Part shown: positions 1 through 6,629 of the stretch, piece after piece
How positions within the stretch are numbered: the first letter of the stretch is position 1
Layout of the letters: every line of letters starts with the position of its first letter
DNA from: Gemmatimonadota bacterium
Lineage (GTDB): Bacteria; Gemmatimonadota; Gemmatimonadetes; Longimicrobiales; Gaopeijiaceae
DNA: 7,094 nt
Direction of reading: 5' to 3'
NCBI GenBank assembly: GCA_030550695.1
Contig: JAUQOX010000149.1
Coordinates: 1 to 7,094 of the forward strand
Notes under the pieces: model-generated
Told to the model about the DNA's origin: nothing
What the model saw: the letters and a program-made list of their open reading frames with translations, nothing else
Database searches by the model: none
Position numbers and translations under genes: made by a program

Positions 1-72
1 GGGGGGGGGTGGGCGCGGGGGGGGGGGGGGGGGCCCCGTCGCCGGGGGGGGGGGGTTGGGGGCGGGGGCGGG
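1..72. other. Low-complexity poly-G segment at window edge
   Basis: Almost every base is G, with runs of about nine to nineteen interrupted by a few C and T. Read in the peptidase frame it gives a Gly/Arg string unlike the protein that follows. It looks like degraded sequence at a contig end (two-colour sequencing chemistry reports missing signal as G) rather than real coding DNA, so bases and frame here should not be trusted. Confidence 0.6.
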
Positions 73-3000
73 GTGGCCGTCCTGGGCTGGGACGATACGG
101 GCCTTTTGGCGGCCTCGGGGTATCTTGCGGCCCGCTACCCGGCGGTGTGGGCCCCCGACGGGGTGGGTTGGGGGGGGGTTGCCGACCAGGTGCGGACCGT
201 GTTGCAGGACAAGGGCCTGGGCGAGGTGGGGGTGATCTTGGACCGGGTGGTGGTGGAGGCCCGGCGGCCCGGCGTGGTACGGGCCCGCCTCACCCTGGAG
301 CCCCCCGGCGCGGGGGAGCGGGCCCGACTGGGGGCGGTCCTGGAAGAGGCCGCGGTCAAACAGGCTTTGGAGTTTCCGGGCCTCCACCGCCTGGACCTCC
401 GTTGGACGGACGGCGGCGACGAGCGGACGGTGACGTTGCGGCCCCGCCGGGCCTGGGACCTGAGGGAGGAACCTCCCTTCCGGCCGCCCTCCGATGCGGC
501 CTTTTCCCTCCCCGCCTTCTACCAGGTGGGCGGCATCTACCGGGACTCCAACCGGGATCTGGTACCCGATGAACTGGCGGCTTACCTGTCGGTGGGGGCC
601 GGCGCTCCAGGCCCCGCCGTGGTGGACCTGGCCACCCGCATGGGGCTGGAAACCGCGGGGATCCGTCTTCCTTTGGCCAAGGTGGATGCCCAGGACGACG
701 ATCCCGCCGCCGGGGGGCTCCCCATTCTGATGGGCGTGGACCACTACCAGATCCGGCGGCTCCAGGAGGAAGGGAAGTTGGGAGGGGTGAGGGCGGAGCG
801 GGGGGTGGGGTTCGTCCGGGTGGTGGACAAAGCCTTCGGCGAGCGGGGGGCGGTGGTGGTGGGGGGGGGAGACGAAGCGGGTGTCGAGGCGGCCGCGGCG
901 TGGCTGGCCGAGCGTGCGCCTTACCTGTGGAACTTCGGCAAGGGGGAGTATCGCCTGGCTGATCTGGAAACGGAGGTGCGGAGGTTCTTGCAGGCCCGTC
1001 AGGCCCCGGGACAGATGGCCCTGGCCCTGGCCAAGTTGGAGAGCTGGCTCGAGGACTTGGGCCCCGAACCGCCCCGGCGGGTGGAGGTGGAATTGGCCAC
1101 CCTCAAAGCCCCGCCCGCCCTGGGCGCGGCGGCGGAAGCCTTGGTGAGGGAGCGGTTCCCCCGGAGCGAAGTGAGCGTCCGTACCTGGCCCACCGGCTTC
1201 GGGGTGGGGGACACCGTGTTCGTGGAGGAGTGGGAGATCCCCTGGGAGGTGGACGAGGTGCGGGACATCCTCGCCGCCCAGGTCTATCCCCATCTCCGGC
1301 CCGGCGTTCCCGCAAGGGTGGAGATCCGGATCAGCGAGCCCCGGGAGGTGCGCCGGCAGGTGGCCGAAGAGATCCGGCGGGAACTGTTGCGGCGGGGGGT
1401 GGTGGAGGGGGAGGTGCGGGTGATGAGCGCTTACAAGCAGGGGTACTTCTGGATCACCGAGTCCGTCCTTCCTCGACTCCGGGACTTGCCCGTGGCCTCG
1501 GTCTCCCTCACCTACCACACCCTGGAAGAGTCGCGGGAGGTGCGCTGGCAGATTGTGGAGGCCGAGAGCCGGTGGCTCCAGGAGGTCTACCCCTTCGATG
1601 CCGTCCTGGCCCAGGAACTGGGCATTCCCGACAGCGCCATTACCTTTCGCTCCACCCGCCAGAGGGACCCCATCTATACCCTGGAGGCCTGGGATGGGCA
1701 GGGGCGCCTTCTCCTCCGGGAGACCTTCGACCCCCGCTACGTGATCCGGCCGCTCTTCGATCTGTTCCCCGAGTATGAGCAGGTGCGGGTGACCACCGGC
1801 TGGATCACGGCGGTGAGCGGTGCCGATACCCTGGTGGACCGGCGGGTGGCCACCGATCCCGAACGGTTCTGGGATCTTCTCCAGACCCGGGCCTACGGCA
1901 AGCTTATCGAGTACATCATGGACTCCCAGGAGGGCGATCCCGCCGCCGAGGCTGCCCCCTATTTCGACGAGTTCCAGGTGGACCTGCGCCTGAGCGAGCC
2001 CAATGAGCGGATCGGGATCGACGAGGAGCTGATCAGCTCCCTGGAGGCCCTCCACGAGGACATCTTCTTCGAGACCCACACCCTCTTCACCCTCCTGGGA
2101 GGCCGCTATCAGACCACCCTGTCCTATCCAGGTCGGGTGCTCCCCTACCTGGACCCTACGGGTACGGGGCGGCCGGGGTGGGCGCGGGTTTCCCTCACCG
2201 GAAAGGAAAAGGGCAAGAGCAAGCTTCTCTTGCGCACCTGGCACGGCGACGCCCCGGACCCCCGGCTCAAGGAATACCTCCTTTCCCCCCTTCCCGCCCC
2301 CGCGGTCGGCCTGGTGGGCGTGGCGGTGGCCCAGGGCGAGGAGGGGCTCCGCAGCGTGGTGGCCCGGGTGACGGTCCGGGATTCCCTCGACCGGCGCCGG
2401 GAACTGCGCCTGCGGGCGCCGGAAGCCACCCTGGACCGGGAGCTTACCAGCGTGGAACTCCTCGAGGGCATGCTCAGGGCCCTGGAACGCCTCCGGGGCC
2501 AGGGCGCCCTGGAAGAGGTCTTGAGCTGGGATCGGGTCGGAGAGTTGACGCTGGAGTTCCGGGTGGAGGGAGACAGCCTGTACCGCAAAACCGTGACGGT
2601 TCCCCGCACCCCTCACCCCCGCTCCACCGACAACCCCCGCCTTTCTGCCGGGGATTGGCGTTGGGACGGCGGACGGATCGTCCAGTGGGAGACCCCCATT
2701 TCGCCGGCCGAAAACGATACCCTCCTGGCCCGACTGGCCACCTTTCCTGAAGTGCGGGCCTACTACCTCACGGACTCCTATCTGGGCCACCGGGTATGGG
2801 CGGCGGATATCCTACCGCCCCATGAAGGGCGCTATCTGTCCCAGGCCAAGCTGAACGCTTTGCGGCCCACCTTGTTGGTGAGCGGGCGGGAGCATGCCAA
2901 CGAGGTGTCCAGCACCAGCCACATCCTTCGCCTGGCCGAACTCCTGGTGACCGATTCCACCTGGCGGCCGCTGCTGGACAAGGTCAACGTGGTCATCCAC

Positions 3001-3810
3001 CCCATGGCCAACCCGGACGGTGCGGAGGTGGCCTACCGGCGACAGCTCGTGAACCCCCACCACATGCTCCACATCGGACGGCCGGGAGCCTTGGGGGTGG
3101 ATGCCACGGTGGGGGGCGGCACGGAGGATCCCGTCTATCCGGAGGCGCAGGCCCGCCCCATGCTCCGGGAGGCCTGGCTGCCGGACATCTTCCTGAACCC
3201 CCACGGCTATCCCAGCCACGAGTGGGTCCAGCTCTTTGCGGGGTACAGCGCCTGGGTGCGGGGCCGGCGGGTGGGCCCCCGGACCTGGTGGGTGCCCCGG
3301 GGGTGGTTCATCCCGGGCTTGACCTGGGTGGACGACAAGGAGAACCCGGCCTACCGACAGGCCCAGTTCGCCATCCTGGACTCCATGGCCGCGGCCATCA
3401 CCGGCCATGAGGAGATCCACGCCTTCAACCGCCGCCTCTACGCCCGGTACCGGAAATACGGGACCCAGGAGCGGGAGGGCTTCACGGAGTACTTCCACAA
3501 CGGCATGCTGGTGAACCTGAGCCTCAGGGGTCAGGAGAGCATCGGCACCGGGGTGAACAGTACCCGGATCACCTACTTTTCCGTGACCACCGAGGCCCCG
3601 GACGAAACCGCCCGGGGCGATTACCTGCGCCTCATGGGAGAGATGGGGCTGGCCCACGTGGGGGCCGCCCTCCGCTACCTGGCCGGGGGGGAGTTCAAGG
3701 TGGAACGGGAGGTGCGGGCGTTCCAGGAGGCCGTGGTCCGCAAGGTCCACCGCCTGAAGCCGGTCCTCCCCAAGGGGGCGGGCGGGGGGGCTTCCCCCCC
3801 GGGGGGGTAG
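1..3810 (+). CDS. M14-family zinc carboxypeptidase, large multidomain, 5'-partial
   Basis: Predicted metallocarboxypeptidase that would remove C-terminal residues from peptides, probably outside the cytoplasm. Numbering is from the GTG at 73. The M14-like domain spans about residues 875-1215. It has the zinc motif HxxE in REHANEVSS (H941, E944), the family-like NPDG at 980-983, a probable third zinc His in NPHGYPSHEW (H1044, or H1049), and a candidate catalytic Glu in TTEAPDE (E1174). The first ~870 residues match no family I can name. They contain two related alpha/beta modules (residues 1-120 and 260-370) and a calcium-loop-like DSNRDLVPDEL at 158-168. The frame is open to base 1, and GTG 73 falls inside the first module where the second copy has an ordinary Val, so the true start and any signal peptide lie upstream. 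The Gly/Pro tail GAGGGASPPGG is encoded by homopolymers. The peptidase call is firm; substrate and exact length are not. Confidence 0.85.
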   Translation, partial: GGGWARGGGGGPRRRGGGVGGGGGVAVLGWDDTGLLAASGYLAARYPAVWAPDGVGWGGVADQVRTVLQDKGLGEVGVILDRVVVEARRPGVVRARLTLEPPGAGERARLGAVLEEAAVKQALEFPGLHRLDLRWTDGGDERTVTLRPRRAWDLREEPPFRPPSDAAFSLPAFYQVGGIYRDSNRDLVPDELAAYLSVGAGAPGPAVVDLATRMGLETAGIRLPLAKVDAQDDDPAAGGLPILMGVDHYQIRRLQEEGKLGGVRAERGVGFVRVVDKAFGERGAVVVGGGDEAGVEAAAAWLAERAPYLWNFGKGEYRLADLETEVRRFLQARQAPGQMALALAKLESWLEDLGPEPPRRVEVELATLKAPPALGAAAEALVRERFPRSEVSVRTWPTGFGVGDTVFVEEWEIPWEVDEVRDILAAQVYPHLRPGVPARVEIRISEPREVRRQVAEEIRRELLRRGVVEGEVRVMSAYKQGYFWITESVLPRLRDLPVASVSLTYHTLEESREVRWQIVEAESRWLQEVYPFDAVLAQELGIPDSAITFRSTRQRDPIYTLEAWDGQGRLLLRETFDPRYVIRPLFDLFPEYEQVRVTTGWITAVSGADTLVDRRVATDPERFWDLLQTRAYGKLIEYIMDSQEGDPAAEAAPYFDEFQVDLRLSEPNERIGIDEELISSLEALHEDIFFETHTLFTLLGGRYQTTLSYPGRVLPYLDPTGTGRPGWARVSLTGKEKGKSKLLLRTWHGDAPDPRLKEYLLSPLPAPAVGLVGVAVAQGEEGLRSVVARVTVRDSLDRRRELRLRAPEATLDRELTSVELLEGMLRALERLRGQGALEEVLSWDRVGELTLEFRVEGDSLYRKTVTVPRTPHPRSTDNPRLSAGDWRWDGGRIVQWETPISPAENDTLLARLATFPEVRAYYLTDSYLGHRVWAADILPPHEGRYLSQAKLNALRPTLLVSGREHANEVSSTSHILRLAELLVTDSTWRPLLDKVNVVIHPMANPDGAEVAYRRQLVNPHHMLHIGRPGALGVDATVGGGTEDPVYPEAQARPMLREAWLPDIFLNPHGYPSHEWVQLFAGYSAWVRGRRVGPRTWWVPRGWFIPGLTWVDDKENPAYRQAQFAILDSMAAAITGHEEIHAFNRRLYARYRKYGTQEREGFTEYFHNGMLVNLSLRGQESIGTGVNSTRITYFSVTTEAPDETARGDYLRLMGEMGLAHVGAALRYLAGGEFKVEREVRAFQEAVVRKVHRLKPVLPKGAGGGASPPGG
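3784..3800. repeat. G7-CTT-C7 hairpin in the 3' end of the peptidase gene
   Basis: Seven G, the triplet CTT, then seven C form a perfect seven-pair stem, followed directly by seven more G that could pair with the same C run. It encodes part of the GGASPPGG tail just before the TAG stop. No T-tract follows on either strand, so it is at best a contributor to termination. The three homopolymers also make the exact C-terminus vulnerable to sequencing error. Confidence 0.4.
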
Positions 3811-3811
3811 G

Positions 3812-3825
3812 CCCTCGCCGGAGGG
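3812..3825. terminator. Possible shared hairpin terminator between convergent genes
   Basis: CCCTC, loop GCCG, GAGGG form a five-pair GC stem starting two bases after the peptidase stop, in the 35-base gap between two convergent genes. A second perfect hairpin, CCCGGC-CCTA-GCCGGG at 3853-3868, lies in the last codons of the hexosaminidase gene. Position favours a bidirectional termination zone. There is no U-tract in either direction, so intrinsic termination is not shown. Confidence 0.3.
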
Positions 3826-3845
3826 GCCAGGCGCCCCGGGAAGCC

Positions 3846-6401
3846 CTACCTCCCCGGCCCTAGCCGGGACAGCCAGGGGGCCGGGACCTCCCGTCGGCCG
3901 AAGCCCGGTCCCTCCACCTCCAGGCGCAACCCCTTGGCCCCCCCGGCCTGGAAGTAGCGGAGTTCCACCGGGTACCACCCCCGCGCCAGGGCCACGTCCC
4001 CGGCTTTTTCCGTCAGGCCGTGGGGTCCGTCGTGGTCCACCACCACCCGCCCCCCGAGGGAGAGACGGCTCCCGTCGTCGGAGGTCAGGTAGAAGGTGTA
4101 GATCCCCGTGCGGGGGACCCGGAGGAAGCCCTCCAAGACCAGCCCGAAGGAACCTTCCGGGGCGGGCTCCGGGAGGCGCACCTTGGGCACCCCCCCGCCC
4201 CCCGGGAGGTCCAGGGGTTCGCCTCCCTCCAGGGCCTCCACCGTCCGGAACCGGCCGCGGTAGGCCTGCACCGCCAGGCCCCCCAGACGGGGGCCGGAGG
4301 GGAGGGGGGAGGGGGGGAGGAGGGTGGTCCGGGCGAAGCGGGCGCTCCGCCAGGGCCCCAGGCGGCCGTCGGGGAGAGAGGCCCGGGCGGTCACGGTCAC
4401 CCCCTCGGGCGAAAGGGCCAGAGGAAGAGGACCGACGTGGACGGCCGACAAGGTGTCGGGCACCGTCCCGTCCAGGGTGTAGCGGATGGCGGCTTGGGGA
4501 AACGGCACGGACAGCTCCAGCCGCAGGGTGTCGGCCAGGCTCAGGCGGTCCCGTTCCAGCCCCCGGACGTCGGGAATCCGGAAGCGGTAGCCCGCCCGGT
4601 CCAGGAGGGCCAGGTGGGCAGGAAGGCGGGTCAGGAAATCCTCCCAGCGGCGCTTTTCCCGGGGCGACCAGAGCACCTCGGCCAGGGCCAGCATCCGAGG
4701 CAGGACCATGTACTCCACGTGGTCCCAGGTGGCCATGTACTCCGTCCACACGTTGCCTTGGGCCCCCAGGATATGCCGGGCCTCCCGGGGACCCAGCTCC
4801 CGGGGCACCGGCTCGAAGGCGTAGACCTTCTCCAGAGGGAGGAACCCCCCGATGGCCAAGGGTTCTTGGGCGGGGTCGCCCTGGTAGTAGTCGAAGTACG
4901 CCCACGAGGTGGGGGTCATGATGGCGTCGTGTCCCATACGGGCGGCGGCGACGGCCCCCTCCTCCCCCCGCCACGACATCACGGTGGCGCCCGGCGCCAG
5001 CCCGCCTTCCAGGATCTCGTCCCACCCGATCAGGCGCCGGCCGTGGGCCGCAAGGAAGGTTCCGATGCGGCGGATGAACCAGCTCTGCAGTTCGTCTTCA
5101 TCGGCCAGCCCTTCCCTGCGGATCACCTCCTGGGCCAGGGGGCTTTCCCGCCACCGGTCCTTGGGGGCCTCGTCTCCGCCGATGTGGATATACCGCGAGG
5201 GGAACAGCTCCATGACCTCGGTGAGGACCCCCTCCAGAAAGGCGAAGGTCTCTTCCTTGGGGCAGTAGATGTCTTGGGTGATCCCCCAGCGGGTGTAGAC
5301 CTGGAAGGGGCCCGGCGTGCAGGCCAGGTCGGGGTAGGCCGCCAGGGCGGCCATGGAGTGGCCGGGCATCTCGATTTCGGGGATCACCGTGATGAACCGC
5401 TCCCGGGCGTAGGCCACCACCTCACGGATCTCGTCTTGCGTGTAATATCCGCAATGGGGAATGCCGTCTCCCACATAGGGATCGAAGTTTTTCCCCACCA
5501 TGGTCTCGGCCCGGCAGCCCCCCACTTCCGTGAGGCGGGGGAAGCGGCGGATCTGGATCCGCCACCCCTGGTCTTCCGTCAGGTGCCAGTGGAAGACGTT
5601 CATACGGTAGGCGGCCAGGAGGTCCAGATACCGCTTGACGGCCTCCACCCCGAAGAAGTGGCGCCCCACGTCCAGATGCATCCCCCGGTAGGGGAAGCGG
5701 GGGCGGTCGCGGAGGGTCAAGGCCGGGACGGACCAGGGGGGGCGGAAAGTCCGGCGGTCCCCGACGGGCCGCGCCCCGGCAGTCCCTCTTGCCGGGCTTC
5801 TCTCCCCGCCTGCCGAGGTCCCCTCCCCTGGGAGCGCCTCCGGGGCGCCCGCGGTGAGCCGTCCCAGGGTACCCAGCCCATAGTACACCCCGGGAAGGGC
5901 CCGGGCCCGGAGTTCCACCCCCTTGGGGGTCACCCTCAGCTCATAGGCCTCCGCCTCCACCCCCGGGGGGGCTTCGCCCGGCGCCGGAAGAGGTTCGGCA
6001 CCGCGAGCGGGGGGAGAAAGGGGCCGGTGGACCGGGTCGGGGGTGTCCGTCCAGGGGACCAGGCGGAAGGAGCCTGGCCGCCTCCCGACGAGGCTCACCC
6101 GAACGTCGCGCCCCTTTCGGTCTGGCGGGGTGTGGACGATGGGCAGGGGGAACCCCGAAGCCCGCCGGAGGGAAGCGGCCCATCGGTCCACCACCTCGTC
6201 CAGGGCCTCTAGTTGTTCCGGCTCCGCCTCCAGGACGAGGCGGGTGTCGGGGCCGAACAGGAACTCGCCCTTGCCCGGCTTCAGCTCCACGGGAAAGGGG
6301 AGGAGGGGAGGCTGGGAGGGGTTGAAAGGCTCTTCTCCCCCCCCGCAGGCCCACAGGGCCGCCAGGGCGGCTCCCAGGGTCACCCGTCTCGGCAGGTTCA
6401 T
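3846..6401 (-). CDS. GH20 beta-N-acetylhexosaminidase lipoprotein with C-terminal PA14-like domain
   Basis: An 851-residue enzyme predicted to release terminal N-acetylglucosamine or N-acetylgalactosamine from chito-oligomers, glycoproteins or cell-wall fragments by substrate-assisted catalysis. A short signal peptide ends in a lipobox-like LWAC (C19), so surface or periplasmic anchoring is likely. About residues 27-185 form the GH20b-like N-terminal domain (EAYELRVTPKGVEL, GVYYGLGTLGRL). The catalytic barrel, about 225-600, shows FPYRGMHLDVGRHF (R239), HWHLTEDQGWR (271-281), MPGH (H348), the catalytic pair in HIGGDE (D410-E411), W460, W477 and W552. A chitobiase-type beta domain follows (YTLDGTVPD from 641), then a PA14-like domain (about 690-845; YLTSDDGSRLSLGG with D775-D776, GWYPVELRYFQ). 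The ATG at 6401 has GGAG eight bases upstream and begins the signal peptide. The frame stays open to 6959, but that extension has no family match and overlaps the divergent gene. It converges with the peptidase, 35 bases apart. Confidence 0.95.
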   Translation of the reverse strand: MNLPRRVTLGAALAALWACGGGEEPFNPSQPPLLPFPVELKPGKGEFLFGPDTRLVLEAEPEQLEALDEVVDRWAASLRRASGFPLPIVHTPPDRKGRDVRVSLVGRRPGSFRLVPWTDTPDPVHRPLSPPARGAEPLPAPGEAPPGVEAEAYELRVTPKGVELRARALPGVYYGLGTLGRLTAGAPEALPGEGTSAGGERSPARGTAGARPVGDRRTFRPPWSVPALTLRDRPRFPYRGMHLDVGRHFFGVEAVKRYLDLLAAYRMNVFHWHLTEDQGWRIQIRRFPRLTEVGGCRAETMVGKNFDPYVGDGIPHCGYYTQDEIREVVAYARERFITVIPEIEMPGHSMAALAAYPDLACTPGPFQVYTRWGITQDIYCPKEETFAFLEGVLTEVMELFPSRYIHIGGDEAPKDRWRESPLAQEVIRREGLADEDELQSWFIRRIGTFLAAHGRRLIGWDEILEGGLAPGATVMSWRGEEGAVAAARMGHDAIMTPTSWAYFDYYQGDPAQEPLAIGGFLPLEKVYAFEPVPRELGPREARHILGAQGNVWTEYMATWDHVEYMVLPRMLALAEVLWSPREKRRWEDFLTRLPAHLALLDRAGYRFRIPDVRGLERDRLSLADTLRLELSVPFPQAAIRYTLDGTVPDTLSAVHVGPLPLALSPEGVTVTARASLPDGRLGPWRSARFARTTLLPPSPLPSGPRLGGLAVQAYRGRFRTVEALEGGEPLDLPGGGGVPKVRLPEPAPEGSFGLVLEGFLRVPRTGIYTFYLTSDDGSRLSLGGRVVVDHDGPHGLTEKAGDVALARGWYPVELRYFQAGGAKGLRLEVEGPGFGRREVPAPWLSRLGPGR

Positions 6402-6425
6402 GGGACCCGCTCCGGTGATTGCGGC
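6395..6425 (-). repeat. 31-nt direct repeat, copy 1, covering the hexosaminidase start
   Basis: This copy contains the hexosaminidase ribosome binding site (GGAG, 6413-6410), the eight-base spacer and the ATG (6401-6399). It matches 6469-6499 at 29 of 31 positions; the differences are C versus T at 6407/6481 and T versus G at 6419/6493. The copies are 74 bases apart in the same orientation. Confidence 0.85.
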
Positions 6426-6475
6426 GGAGGAGGTGCCGGTAATCCTGCAGGTGCGGGGTGGCGAGGTTGGTTCAT
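6398..6475 (-). promoter_or_regulatory. Possible 25-codon proline-rich leader ORF overlapping the hexosaminidase start
   Basis: Reading from the ATG in repeat copy 2 gives 25 codons beginning MNQPRHPAPAG, containing APPPPQ, and ending ERVP before TGA. The TGA overlaps the hexosaminidase ATG as ATGA, the classic arrangement for translational coupling. The start has a GGAG with eight-base spacing, identical to that of the main gene. Four consecutive prolines are a known kind of EF-P-dependent pause site. The arrangement is visible in the sequence; that the ORF is translated or regulatory is inference. It could also be a chance by-product of the duplication in GC-rich DNA, where short frames are easily open. 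Confidence 0.3.
6410..6413 (-). promoter_or_regulatory. Ribosome binding site of the hexosaminidase gene
   Basis: GGAG within ACCGGAG on the - strand, eight bases before the ATG at 6401. It supports this start over the long open extension upstream. Confidence 0.65.
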
Positions 6476-6499
6476 GGGACTCGCTCCGGTGAGTGCGGC
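6469..6499 (-). repeat. 31-nt direct repeat, copy 2, with a second RBS and ATG
   Basis: Near-identical to 6395-6425, and carries the same GGAG (6487-6484), eight-base spacer and ATG (6475-6473) on the - strand. The 74-base offset is not a multiple of three, so this ATG is out of frame with the hexosaminidase and opens the short leader ORF instead. Sequence between the copies is not repeated. Confidence 0.85.
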
Positions 6500-6515
6500 A
6501 CAGGATCGGGCGGGG

Positions 6516-6552
6516 GCCCCACCGGCCGGGGAGGTTGGCCAGCCCCACCGGC
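6516..6552. repeat. 11-bp direct repeat flanking an imperfect dyad in the divergent intergenic region
   Basis: GCCCCACCGGC occurs at 6516-6526 and again at 6542-6552. Between and overlapping them is an imperfect dyad centred on TGGCCA (6536-6541), and CCGGC-GCTT-GCCGG (6548-6561) is a small perfect hairpin just downstream. The position between two divergent genes would suit an operator, but short repeats are common in such GC-rich DNA. The rest of 6402-6629 shows no RNA gene and no convincing promoter. Confidence 0.3.
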
Positions 6553-6615
6553 GCTTGCCGGAACCCTACGTGATGGGGAATGTACTCCAGCCGTCTGTCC
6601 GTTGCCCAGTTGGGG

Positions 6616-6621
6616 AAGGAG
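6616..6621 (+). promoter_or_regulatory. Ribosome binding site of the membrane hydrolase gene
   Basis: AAGGAG, eight bases before GTG 6630. This is a strong Shine-Dalgarno match and decides the GTG start over the in-frame ATG at 6573. Confidence 0.75.
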
Positions 6622-6629
6622 AGCCCCGC

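Noticed and set aside
9..572. A 187-codon Gly/Pro-rich frame at the window start
   Set aside because: It is out of frame with the peptidase and arises from the poly-G segment and GC bias.
2812..5025. A 737-codon open frame on the - strand spanning the ends of both large genes
   Set aside because: It is antisense to the peptidase and in a shifted frame of the hexosaminidase. Its product is Gly/Pro/Arg-rich without any domain, as expected from GC-rich third positions.
4020..6212. A 730-codon open frame on the + strand opposite the hexosaminidase
   Set aside because: It is the antisense shadow of a gene with intact GH20 motifs. The translation is rich in Gly, Pro, His and Arg and has no recognisable family features.
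6548..6561. CCGGC-GCTT-GCCGG hairpin as a riboswitch or attenuator
   Set aside because: It is only five base pairs with no alternative pairing partner or U-tract, and such stems occur by chance in DNA of this GC content.
6555..6586. A possible promoter for the membrane hydrolase: TTGCCG (6555-6560) and TGTACT (6581-6586)
   Set aside because: The spacer is 20 bases and the -10 match is only four of six; shorter spacers give worse -10 matches.
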